Positions 1 to 11,026 of a stretch of 64,000 bases of DNA are shown piece by piece. Position 1 is the first letter of the stretch. Each line of letters starts with the position of its first letter. Made by a program: the position numbers and the translations under genes. The stretch is from Chondrilla cf. caribensis (taxonomy: Eukaryota; Porifera; Demospongiae; Chondrillida; Chondrillidae), in NCBI GenBank assembly GCA_964020155.1, contig OZ026548.1, positions 2,367,397 to 2,431,396 on the forward strand, written 5' to 3'. The notes below the pieces were generated by a model, which was not told the DNA's origin, searched no databases, and saw only the letters and a list, made by a program, of their open reading frames with translations.

Positions 1-83
1 AGGGACACTGCATTTGTCCCTGGATACTTCTGTATACTAATATGGCTCTCCACATGTTGGAAAGTAGACATTTCATTCATTAA

Positions 84-2040
84 AGGGCCAGTAACATGAA
101 AAAACAGGTTGGGCTCAAATGGGCTCTTTTAGTAAGTAAACACTCGTGGTGATGTTTGAAATCGCCATTCTTGCTTACAACGAGAGAAATTCGCCGCTTT
201 TGTTCCTAAAACGCGGCCATTTTGAATGACGTGTAGTGACATCACAAGAGGAACCATTAATATGTACGTAATACGATTTACTGGCAATTTTTGCTGATTT
301 TGCTAGGTTTAAACTCTGCATCTCTTAGATTCGGCATTATTTGGAATTAAATAAATGCTTATTTGCTGCTGAAAGTAATAGGGGAGCTGAGGGATAGTTT
401 ATCTTGCAGACATCCCCAAAGAATGTCGATAAACGAGCTTTTAGTCGAAGTAATTACCCCAAACATGATGTAACTGGAATGTATATACTGACAATTTGGT
501 TCATTACAGTGATTATGGATGTCTGGTTGTAGAAAAACATTCATCTGTTGGATTCCCAAGCTCCTCCATCAATGTGAACCACTTACAACCAACATTGCAA
601 AATAGATGCAATTGCTGAACACTATTTACAATTGAAATCATATAAAATGTAGACAGTGGTACACCAAATGCAATAATCACAGTATAACAATTTATAACTA
701 AACATTAATGTTAAAATGACTGACATACTGGTCGAATGGAAATTCTGAGATGATAATTCGATGTTTTTCGCTATAAATTAGAAAAGTGTCGTGAATAACG
801 CGCTACGATTCATGTGCATACCGTGTAGTGTTAGCCAGTCTGCAAATACCTAGCCAGGGTCCTCTTTTAAGTCACCCTATGACCTCGATCAGTCATTTGC
901 CGCGATGGGTTCGAACGGATAAGACTCCATTAAAATCGTTGCAGGAATACTCGAATCATCGTTATCATCCGCACTAACATCATTTAACTCTACTGAAGTG
1001 CTCATTTCGGCTTTGCTGTTAAAAGAAAGGCCATTTGGACCACTAAATTCGTTCCTCTTATTAGCGATTCCTGAGAAATTATTAAAATCCTTTTATAGGC
1101 ATCTTTATTCTAATTTTCATCTTTTAGAATATTTAAGATATTCTATAGTTTTTATTCGATGAAAATCGGTTCAGTAGAAACCAAGATATGGGCTTCAAAA
1201 GGCAACCGATTAGCGGTACGAGTCTAACCTGCTAATGATATTCATTGCAATAACCACTTGTGGTCACGTGGCTCACCATACTAAAATTAATACTGAAATA
1301 TATGCATGAATATAATAATAAATCGTAAATCGCGTATGAGATCGAATCGATCTATTTTGAAATCAACCTAAAGAAACCGGCAAGCATTATTGTGAACACA
1401 AAATATGTAGTGTATGCAGTGCTTAAATGACATAGCATAAGCATAAGCTGCACCATGGGTTCATATCATGTGAACATAACGAAATCAAAATCCTTGATTT
1501 CCAATGCCGAAGATCGAATTGAAAGAATTCGAAGACGACAGTTAAACAAAGTCCAACTATGACGGAAACGAACGATAGCAGTTTAGAAGCTGAATGTGCA
1601 GCAGTTCGCGCACAATACTGCAAAGAGACCAACTATTGGTTAGGATGTACACTAATTTCGTCGATAATAGAAACCAGAAAAAAGAAAATACAATTAAACC
1701 TATCTTGATAGTAAGCTCAGGTCTTCACTTAAAATCGTACCAAGAGATAAATATATTCGTTCGTCTTTTCCCCCTTGGAAATATCGTGATCACTCGTCGT
1801 ACATTAAAACAATATAAATTAGGAGTTAGGTATTATTTTATATTAGTTACAATATCGTTGGAATCGCTACTCTTATGATGTCATGAAATATGACGAAGAT
1901 GACGTAAACTGGCGTAATTGGCTATAAAATCCTCGATTACTCCCCACCCAAGTGACAGGAGCGAATTCAAACATCACCATTGGTGTTTACTAACTAAAAG
2001 GAGTAATTCAAGACCAACTTTTTTTCATGTTACTGGCCCT
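84..2040. mobile_element. TTAA-flanked non-autonomous DNA transposon
   Basis: The ends form imperfect terminal inverted repeats of about 80 bases, starting agggccagtaacatg on the left and ending catgttactggccct on the right. TTAA lies directly outside both ends (80-83 and 2041-2044). The paralogous site near 37738-37750 has one uninterrupted ttcattaaatatgcc, which is the empty site. A TTAA duplication is the hallmark of the piggyBac superfamily, but the termini are not typical enough for a firm family call. No long reading frame is present, so it should depend on a transposase elsewhere. It lies in sequence downstream of the last visible exon of kinase-ankyrin gene A. Confidence 0.8.
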
Positions 2041-2366
2041 TTAAATATGCCATTAAAATTTCCTGTTATATACCAAAGGATGCTCTCTGGGTCTAACAAT
2101 TAGGAAGCATAATAGTTTATAAAGATTGGACATGTTTTAAGGGAGGAGTTTACAGGCTACATTATTCACTAGATGAGCTGTATTTCACATTTAATTTGTC
2201 TGTACATCCAATATGGCAGTAAAATAAGGTCACTCCATGCAAAGTGCTGGAAATGGGTTGTAAATGTTTCGATCAATCACCACTTATGTGCACAGGTTAC
2301 GTATGAAGAGAATCAAATATCTTTAGCTCCATTACATCACAGATGGTGTAGTGAACAACCTCATAC

Positions 2367-5300
2367 CTCTGAACACTGATGTATGTCCAAGCCATGTTCT
2401 TTGACAAGCCAGTCAACCAAGTCAATGCTACCTCCAATTGCAGCCCTGTGGAGTACAGTCTCACCATCCTGTAGGGAAGACATAGTCATAGTACACTGTC
2501 ATGTGAATAATGTAAAATGAGGCAAATCCTAGTGAGATGAAATGAATATAATTTTTTTTAATGCAATATAATGCATGACAAAAGTTAGCTTACCGTTCAT
2601 CAAATAACCAGGAACAAATCACACCACAACCACCTTATCCCAATTCTCCATATTGTGATACATGTGAGTAGTCTATCTTTATTGTTAACTTTACTAGACA
2701 GTAAGTTTCACAGAATTAAAGATGTGAACAATGGGCAGTGGTGGGATGTATCAGGTGTAGACCTGTCAGCAATGTGAGCTCAGAGAATTATAGAGCAATT
2801 ATGATTTGGATATTTTAGATGGCTGTTGTATAGTAAGAAAAAAAACAGAGAATTGAGACGTAAAATAAGGATGTACTTAGAGAGGAGCAAATGTGAGACA
2901 ATTGAATGAAGAGTATTCAAGAATATTGGTCAGTATATTTAGGTGTTTAGGGAGGGAGCAGGGGATTTCAGTGTACACAGGTTTTGCAGGGTGGCCTACC
3001 TCAAGTGAAATTGTACATGTAAAAGAATCAAGTTTGTGGATGAGGCTGAATGTAAAAGGAGTTTGGGTGAGAGTGGTGTAGATGTAAAAAATGACCAAAG
3101 ACACGTGCTGAAGCAGTGAATTCTCTTTGAAATTACAAGAATAAGTTGGGAAAGTAGCAAATGGCAACCTCATGATGGGAGACATCATACATTTACAACA
3201 TTTTTATCATAACCTGAAAAATGCTGACACATTCAAAAACCAACCTCTAGGATTGAATAAATGAAACTAATATTAAGACTCTGATTTACAGAAGAATTCC
3301 CATTTGAACTACGGTACAGATCACAGAAAAGGAAACATTAACTGGGTAAAAGTTAACTTTTTTCGCTAACAAATAACGGTTAACAGTTAACTATTCAAGA
3401 TGGATGTTAGCAACTCTACACGAGAGCCTTGATTTAAACCCCATCAAAAATCTTTGGCATGAGCTTAAGCATTTTCTAAGAACAACGGTGAAGGCATAGA
3501 ATAAGGACAAATTGACTGACGGAATTTGACACTTTTGGGGCCACGGTAACCACGGAGAAATTGTTTGTAACAAATACATTAATCATCTGAGAAAAGTGAT
3601 CCTGAAAGTCATAGAAGTGAAAAGCAAAGCTACAGGCTACTAATAATATAACCTCATATCACTGAACTATGTACATTATGTATGTTTTCAATATTTTCTT
3701 GGTTATTATCTTTTAATAATTGTATGCATTGTATTGTATTGTAATGTAAAACTATAGCTGATGGCGGGACGGAATTCGGTACGCTTAATAAAATAGTTAT
3801 AATATAATAGGCCTGTAGTTGATGATCAATAGTTAGGCCCACATCATAGTGATCAGTATACATAGTAGAGTTAAACATCCATTTTCGGACAGCTGAAATT
3901 TGCTACTTCCTGAAAACTATTTACCAGAAGATTCTTTGAGGATAATAATGCTGGATTGAGGGCTGGTATTTCCAAAAGTGAAGTCAACGAAGGTAGTCGA
4001 TCAAGCTGGCTGGCTATAGTTGAGGGTGTGTACATGATAGGGTGTTTGTTTGTGATTGTACTAGCTGAAGGAGTCATAGAAGGTGTGATAGCGGCAGGTG
4101 TCTGTGCATTTGTGACTGTGGCAGGTGTGTGTGTGTGTGCGTGTGTGTGTGTGTGAGTGTGTTGGCGACTGTGACAGGTGAGTGTGTGTTGGTGACTGTG
4201 ACAGGTGAGTGTGCGTTGGTGACTGTGACAGGTGAGTGTGTGTTGGTGACTGTGACAGGTGAGTGTGTGTTGGTGACTGTGAGTGACTTTGACAGGTGAG
4301 TGTACATTGGTGACTGTGACAGATGAGTGTGTTGTGACTGTGGCAGATGAGGGTGTGTGGATGACTTGGGTGGTGGAGATACTCCCAGGGCAAAATGAGG
4401 CCATAATCGGGGAACGTTCTTCAAACAGCTCTCGAGAAACTTTATTAACGGTGTTTCTTATCTTTTTGCGCTGGTTCCAGACTGACATTACAAGGGGTAA
4501 TTGTTTGGCTACTCTTCTACTCCTTTTCCTCTGACAGCCTTCCAAAATCTGTTCTTTTCCTTCACTGAAACAGTCTCGCCAGCTTCTATATTCCCAGTGG
4601 CACCTTCCTTCCTTTGTATTTTCGTTATTGACTCTAAAATAATAGTCCTTGCCATCATAATGTAATGATCCGTTATCTACATAGCGTATCAAAACTTCAT
4701 CCATTATGAAGCAGTCCAGGCCAAAGTCAAAATAACACCGTTAAACACTCTATCGAGCAATTCACACTCAAAGAGCTGACACTATAATTACGCATGTGAC
4801 GGGTTGCATTATTAGTAACGTAATTACGTAATACCAACTTATGAATGTGATTACGAACCGTTAACTGTTAACCGCTAACCATTAACTGTTGGCATTTTTC
4901 GGTTAACTGTTAACTGAAAAGCGTTAAGCATTAAAAGTTAATATTGTTTCCTTTTTCTGTGATCTGTAACATACAATAACACTATGAATGAACAAGCTAA
5001 TTAACTCAGCACATATCTGTGTGGGGACATACATACAAAAGTAGTTGGTATTAATAGCTTCAGCCACTAACATATAACATACACAGTTGCAATGTTACAT
5101 TAAACAATTTCTAGGACTTGTGTATGTCCACACTTACTTTATTCTTAGCCTTCAAGTCACAGTTGTACTTGTCAAACAAATGTTTCACTAGGGAAAAATG
5201 GCCATGGTCAGCTGCACGAGTCACAGGTCTACGAACTTTTTCCTAAAGTTTAGGAAATGATGATATTGTGTAATCTATTGAGGATCATGGTATTAGTAAT

Positions 5301-8300
5301 AGTTATACCACCTCTAGGTCTCGTGTAATGGAAATAAACAGTTAGCCATATAATTGGCAGAGCATCAATCTCAAGTGTGCCCTGTAAGGTTCTAGAGGGT
5401 TGTGTTCCTGCTGATTTCAGGTTTAATGATGATTAACACCAAAAAAGATCACCATGTACAGAACATAATGTATTGTACAAAGGGTCTATGCTGCAGGTTG
5501 ATGGGGATGAACACCATTGTAGCAAATGTGTAGAGTGCATTTGTGCATAAATTGCGTAGATTGCATAAATTTGGTACATCTGATGATTAATTATTTGGGT
5601 ACAACTGGGTGTAAATGCTCATATACATACACAGGAGTATACTGGGTATACACCGCACAGCAGCCTCTTTGAAGTATAAAAATGTAAATGAAAAATAATG
5701 TTACAATATCCACAAAAACAATAGAACAAAGACTTATAATGAAACATTTCTTTCTGTGAGTAACAGAAAGTAGCTAAAATGAAGAATATCACGGCGTCAG
5801 GAAAATTGTCCGGATTAGAATTAAAATGGATCTTTCAGGGCAATACAGGTGTCACCAGAGTAAAGTGTACCTAGGGATTATAGGGCATTACATTGGTGTG
5901 ATGATTCAATCAAATGAATAATATTATAATTGTTCTATGACAATTGTTTATTGACCCTGGGCAGTTAGGAATTGATATTTAGTTAGTGTTTGATTTGAGC
6001 CTCTGTTTGAAGATTGATAACTTCATTGGCACACTGTTGATGCATATGTGTATACATAATAATATGGCCACTCTGTTTCCCTTGTGACGTTACATATGAC
6101 GTGAAATCATTACACTTATAATTATTCAAAAATGGCTGATTTTACACATGAAATTCTCACAATACTCCTCCTAGTGTCAAAATTTAGTCATGTCAAAGAC
6201 TATAGTACATGCTTTTGTTATGGCCTGCTTGTTGAAGCATATGTGTATGTCCATTCTGTTCCCCTTGTGATATTACATGTGACATAAAATTGCAAAACTT
6301 ATCGTTATAATTCAAAACTGGTTGATTTTACACAGGAAATTCTCAAAATACTCTGTTAGAGTCAATATTTAGTCAAGTCAAAAATATAGGTTATTTGTGT
6401 TATGGTCTGCCATTTACATGGGAAAAATTCTATGTCGTAGGCCCTTCAGAGTAAGAACTCACCATGTCCCATGCATTGGGAGATATACTGAACTGTTCCA
6501 CCATTCTGTCAAATAGGTCAATGTTACCAGTACAGGCGATAGGGAACAGCACGTTTTCCCCAAACTACAAAAATGATATAGTGATACGATCATGACTTAT
6601 TATAGCTGAACATAATTATAATTATAGTACCAGCTAAAAACCAACCTTGTCAGTAACTGGCTGGAGTTTACATTCATCCAAGAGCCAGAGGAAAAGTGAG
6701 GCATTACCACTCCTGGCTGCTGCAAATAACAGATTTTGACCATCCTTAAAATGGATAGAAATTGAGAAATTACTTAACTGTAACAGCAACTGCAACATTA
6801 CACTTAGACTAATATTTAATGTAGTAAGTAGTTTATATTCAACTAGATTCTGTTAATATTTGTTGAAGGGATTATGCCAACTTCTGCTTTAAAATGTGAT
6901 GGATGCTGTAACAAATTTTCATTTCCATCAATACTATACATTTTCCTTTTATTGACTTTCCTTTCATATCAGTAGGATAAAGTATTTCCCAACTCCATTG
7001 CTTCCAGAACTGAAAGTCAGAGAAGATTACTAAAGATAAATTTTCATGTTTTAGCAATTACAAATTATAATAATAATTAATAAACTGAAACCTGACAGTT
7101 CTTTTTATACCCTGCTAGCTGTCCTCTTTGTGGGTACAATGTGACTGTTTGTGAGGTAAATTCCTGTTGCATAGATGTGAGTCTGGATGTACTAATTATC
7201 ACAATAGCATAGTTAAAAGTTAAAACAACAATAATCAATTGCAACGGAAATATCAGCTTCATTACGGCAATCCGAAAATACTGTCATCTTTGCAGAGTTA
7301 ATGACACACAGAATGTACAAAATACCAATCTACCCAATGAGTGCAGCAATAGCTCACCTCAGTAACAGTTTCAATACTACACTGCACCTCTTCTATCAGG
7401 TATTTCACAATATCAATCTGACCTCCTCTTGCAGCAGCAAATAATGGAGTCCATTTGTACTAATCAAAGATGAGAATATTGCAGTTAATTGGTGCAAATT
7501 AGTGTGTGACATTTACTAATGGCAAGTAATATACTATAATGTTGAGTCAATAATACTGACTATTAATATATAGCTGCAATTGTAACCTGAATAAACTGAA
7601 CTTTACACAAAATACCGTAGGGAGGGAAAATTACAGGGAAGAAAATTTCATGAATTCGCACTGAAAATGCATTTTCGTGGTTTTAATTTCGCAACTCGCT
7701 GCCTGTGATTGTGCGTTGTTTCACGTTTTCTCTGTTCATTGAAATCTTAGTCTTTCACGTGTATCGTTAAATGGCTGATCACGGTGACAACGGTACTGTG
7801 GCGATCGGTAGGATCCTATGGCAGGAGGAACGTTTTCGATTCTACGTTCTGTGGGGGGATATCATATCTATAAGGAGATCTACTCTCAGGGTAAATTTCG
7901 CGCAAACAAATTTTCGCACTTAAAATTTCGCGAATTTGAGCCATTCGCGAAAATAGCGAAAATTTCTCCTCGCGAAATTTTTCCGCCCTACGGTATATGG
8001 TAGAAGTGTGAAATAATCATGTTAATTAAATACAATCATCATTGTGGACATTTATTGCCATGATAATGAGTTAAGTATAATTGTGTTATTGCTTTCACTC
8101 TTGTATACTTCCAGAGATGCATGTAATTAAGTTAAAGTTTTTCTAGTAAAAGCTCCTTCCAATTTTTTTAGTAGATTGGCCTGAAAAGTGGTCCGGCAAA
8201 TGCCGGACTTGCTGGACCACTTGCGCCGGCCTTGTGAGGTTGGGAAATTGAAAGTGATGAGCCTATCAGCAATGCCAAATAGATGTTGTGAAATATGGAA

Positions 8301-10923
8301 TTACTCAATAAACATATTAAAGACATTGGATTGTGGTATATAAATCTAATGACGATATACCTTTCCTTTCACATTAGGGTCACAGTGGTAGGTGTTCAGT
8401 AACTCTTGTAGGACTTCCATGTGTCCATTGTAAGCAGCAAAATGTACTGCTGTCCAACCATACTAAAGAGTGATTAAGAGATAATATGTTTATACAAAAT
8501 TAAAATCAATTATTCTGTGGAATAAATATTAGGATCAATATAATTGGAAATTGATTATTTTTTTTTATTTTAATTGGTAAACGAGTGATGATAAGGTGTA
8601 ATATTTGTTTGAATCATTGGAAATATATTGCTGAGGTATATTTACTCAAATAAACTTTAATTAGTAGTCATGATGATCTTATCAGGTGGGACACAATCAA
8701 TTAACACAAATGATACCACTTTTTGCCTGTTCACAATTATTATGTCACAGGATTGTGTGGGCAGTAAATAATCTATGTAGAAATACCAGACTGGGATACT
8801 TGTATGTGGACGATTTTCCAACAATGAAACATGAAGGTACTATATATCATCTGGAGATGACAGATAATGGAGAGCTAACAGTGAGAGAAGCTTAGGAGCA
8901 TCTATTCCTACCAGCCAAAGACTAATGCAGTAATTCAACATTATGCTAATTAGATAAAAATTGGAAACAGATGGTCTAAGAATGAACAACCTGAATGACA
9001 TTGTACATACCTTATTCATGACTAGTGGAATAATCTGTGAGGATTCTGAAGCAATTTCTTTCAAAGTTGTCAGATCGCCAGTTGCAGCTGAAGTAAGAAT
9101 GGTTGTCTGCACCTAGTACATGTGAGCAGACACAAACAGAGTGAATGAATGACTCAAAATGAGCAGAACATAACTTGCAACAGTCACCTGATCAGTTGGA
9201 TCAAGACATGGCTGAGGTTTTATCATTTCTCTGAATAACCTGCAAGTAGGATTGGAAACAGTTAATGATATCTGAAATTTCAATGAAAATTGACCATCAG
9301 TCCTTACTAACGGTAAAGAAATCCATGTTATTTCTTCTTGGGGGATTTCTTTCTCAGATTCTAATGTAGCTTTGCAGTGGTATTCATACAGCAGCAACTG
9401 CAGTGGGAATATGATATTAAAATTGTACACAGATCAACTAGCACTACAGCTAGTCTTAGAAGACATAATGCCATTGCAAGGATATACAGAAATTATAAAA
9501 ACTATGTTTTGGGTGACCGTCACAAATTTTCATTCTCAACACCTCACAACTTGAAAATCAATTTAGCTCTTAATAAATTAAAAACAAGAACTGACAAAAA
9601 ATGATTCCATTTTCTCATGGCTAGTAGCACATTTTTCATTTAAATTCGTCAAATTCTGATCTTCAGAGCTTTATTGTGAGGCAGCTATTATAACACAAAG
9701 TCGTCTTAACACTGTCAGCTATTTTCAACAATAAACGCAGTTATTAAGTAAATGTTCTGATGTCCATTGAGAAAATCATGTCTTGAATTGCTATAAAGTT
9801 ACAATTTATTGCAAGATTTATCTACTAGACAAAGTGAGGTTCCAAACTGTAACGAGAAGTTAAAAATTGACAAACTGTATTTCCTACGTGGGTTAATCTA
9901 CAAATCATGCATGCAGGGAAATTTTGCTGTACATAAAACACCCAGGTCTTTCAAATCATCAACTGAAGAAATAGGTGACCCTAGAATACTAATAAAAATG
10001 TATTGATTGAAAGACTTAGTCTATTGTATTTAGACTACATGTGACTACATACAGTGCATGAGTGCACATCTCACCATGCGATTCAAGTGCTCATACAATT
10101 GTGTACTTTGTGGACGCTTCTTTGGGTCATCTTCCAAACAGAGAATAACAAGTGGCTTCAAAGGATGGTCCTGTGGCAATTTGGAGAGATCGTTACCACG
10201 GCGAAGAACCTCCTTCATTGACCCGATGTTGATTGGAGCCACAACAGGCGACTGCTGGGTAGCCACTTCTAGCATCAAAACGCCAACAGAGAAGGTATCG
10301 ATTTTTTCGTTGTATCGACAGTCTTCTCGAAGCGCTTCGGGTGGCATATAGGTAATCGCTCCCGGACCTAGCGAGTTGAAATACACCGCGTTGTGATCTT
10401 TCAGTCGAGACTGACCAAGGTCACCAATCTTAACAGCGCCATCCTCGGTGATCATGATATTTTTGTCGTTAAGGTCTCGATGAACGATTGGCTTTGGGAG
10501 AGAGTGAAGGTAGCGAAGACCTCTAACGATGGACAGACATATTTCAATTGCCTTTTGTCGACTTAGCTTCCCTTTATTTCTCAGCAGATACTCCCGAAGG
10601 GTTTCCTTCATCCTTTCCATTACAAGAATCGGTTTACCGGTGTCTTCATCGTGATAGGCGCCGTAGAACTGGATGATGTTAGGATGGTTGGCCTTCTCGA
10701 GGAGCTGACATTCTCGTTGAAAGCTGCGTACGAGGCTCTCTTCGGTTCCCTCTGCTTCAAGAAGTAGTTGGTGAACCTTTTTCACGGCTACCGGCTGACC
10801 GTTTAGTTCTCCTTCATACACAGTCCCCCACGCACCTCGATTAATCTCTCTTCCGATGGTCAATGTAGCTGGCTTCGGTGGGAAAAGGTTATCAACTGTT
10901 ATAGGTGGGTGGAAGGAAGCCAT
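2367..10923 (-). CDS. Kinase-ankyrin repeat protein, copy A (3' end off window)
   Basis: This is a spliced minus-strand gene. Exons in transcription order are 10923-10075 (kinase), 9397-9308, 9271-9188, 9112-9011, 8462-8361, 7459-7358, 6744-6646, 6564-6463, 5242-5138 and 2468-2367. All have AG acceptors and GT donors and all junctions are phase 0. The first exon encodes a complete TKL-like protein kinase domain. The next two encode a short linker without a recognised domain. From 9112 onward each exon encodes one ankyrin repeat of 33-35 residues with signatures such as GWTAVHFAAYNGH and DGETVLHRAA. The expected partner is a protein bound by the repeats, with the kinase as effector; the substrate is unknown. 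The protein should continue left of the window, because its duplicate (copy B) has at least eight more ankyrin repeats. It starts head to head with HEATR6-A. Confidence 0.85.
3416..3640 (+). pseudogene. Tc1/mariner transposase C-terminal fragment
   Basis: A plus-strand reading contains LDLNPIKNLWHELKHFL, the conserved segment around the last acidic residue of Tc1-like transposases (family pattern SPDLNPIENLW). It is followed by a region ending NKYINHLRKV, typical of the C-terminus. An in-frame TAG interrupts it shortly after the motif, and nothing upstream encodes the rest of the catalytic domain. This is a dead fragment nested in the 3315-4968 element. Confidence 0.7.
3871..4704 (-). CDS. 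Transposon-borne 277-residue ORF with His/Thr repeat tract
   Basis: The N-terminal 60 residues include LHYDGKDYYFRV and a basic run QRKRSRRVAKQ. They weakly resemble a FLYWCH-type zinc finger (aromatic-rich, with one Cys/Trp cluster), but the full Cys2His2 ligand set is not evident. The middle (roughly residues 110-190) is encoded by a 27-bp minisatellite and reads as a His/Thr/Cys-rich nine-residue repeat. The C-terminus is Ser/Pro/Thr-rich with no recognised domain. It lies wholly inside the element at 3315-4968. It may be a captured host gene or a DNA-binding accessory protein, and expression is unproven. Confidence 0.4.
   Translation of the reverse strand: MDEVLIRYVDNGSLHYDGKDYYFRVNNENTKEGRCHWEYRSWRDCFSEGKEQILEGCQRKRSRRVAKQLPLVMSVWNQRKKIRNTVNKVSRELFEERSPIMASFCPGSISTTQVIHTPSSATVTTHSSVTVTNVHSPVKVTHSHQHTLTCHSHQHTLTCHSHQRTLTCHSHQHTLTCHSRQHTHTHTHAHTHTPATVTNAQTPAAITPSMTPSASTITNKHPIMYTPSTIASQLDRLPSLTSLLEIPALNPALLSSKNLLVNSFQEVANFSCPKMDV
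4118..4350. repeat. 27-bp minisatellite in the transposon ORF
   Basis: The unit is approximately ttggtgactgtgacaggtga plus a GT-rich tail. It is repeated about five times almost perfectly between 4157 and 4290 and then degrades towards 4350. A short GT run precedes it. Because 27 is divisible by three, the repeat stays in frame in the minus-strand ORF and gives a nine-residue protein repeat. Confidence 0.85.
7615..7993. mobile_element. TA-flanked MITE with CCGTAGGG ends (copy A only)
   Basis: The left end ccgtagggagggaaaatt mirrors the right end ttttccgccctacgg, with TA on both sides (7613-7614, 7994-7995). Copy B has the uninterrupted tcaatatatggtag. The interior includes a reading with GGYHIYKEIY, which matches the start of the HIRAN-like gene in the 2.26-kb transposon at 31672-33931 (GYHIYKDIW). 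The TIRs are also similar. It is therefore probably an internally deleted relative of that transposon family, inserted in an intron of kinase-ankyrin gene A. Confidence 0.75.
10075..10923 (-). CDS. Kinase-domain exon of copy A (283 codons)
   Basis: This single exon encodes a whole kinase domain. The glycine loop is RGAWGTVYEG (residues 29-38), the ATP-binding lysine is K48 in VAVKK, a helix-C glutamate is likely at E71, the catalytic loop is HRDLNDKN (148-155), and the metal-binding motif is DLG (168-170) rather than DFG. The activation segment ends in PPE instead of APE. All residues needed for catalysis are present, so activity is likely. The start is placed at the MASFHPP methionine because it is shared with copy B. 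The reading frame continues upstream to 11154 in copy A, but that extension is not conserved and overlaps the divergent gene. The exon ends at a GTGAGA donor after the codon at 10075. Confidence 0.9.
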
Positions 10924-11026
10924 CTTGCGATCACGTGCACCCGGCCTACTTAGAGTTCGAGTTGTGCCATGTAATGTAAAAAGCATCCAGCTGTAGATCG
11001 CGTCATAGCTTGCAGGAACCCGAAAA
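10924..11026. promoter_or_regulatory. Shared divergent promoter, copy A
   Basis: Only 103 bases separate the kinase start codon (minus, 10923) from the proposed HEATR6-like start codon (plus, 11027). The interval contains an E-box CACGTG at 10932-10937 that is conserved at 52877-52882 in copy B. No TATA box is evident. The spacing and E-box suggest a bidirectional promoter, with 5' untranslated regions overlapping or extending into the opposite gene. The start of HEATR6 exon 1 is itself inferred. Confidence 0.5.

Larger units (their letters stand above)
3315..4968. mobile_element. hAT-like element with 8-bp target duplication, absent from copy B
   Basis: The termini are inverted: tacagatcacag on the left and ctgtgatctgta on the right. 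Imperfect GTTAAC-rich subterminal repeats extend the similarity to about 60 bases. The flanking octamers aactacgg (3307-3314) and acatacaa (4969-4976) each differ by two bases from the single octamer aactacaa at the paralogous site 43865-43872. An 8-bp duplication fits hAT, although no hAT transposase is visible. Inside are a minus-strand ORF (3871-4704) and a Tc1/mariner transposase scrap (about 3416-3640), so the element is composite. Confidence 0.75.

Noticed and set aside
6872..7262. Two minus-strand ORFs between ankyrin exons 7459-7358 and 6744-6646
   Set aside because: The equivalent region in copy B differs by indels that break the frames, so it looks like intron.
8686..8895. 69-codon plus-strand ORF MGHNQLTQMIPLF...
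   Set aside because: It lies antisense in an intron of kinase-ankyrin A. The copy B counterpart has indels that destroy the frame.
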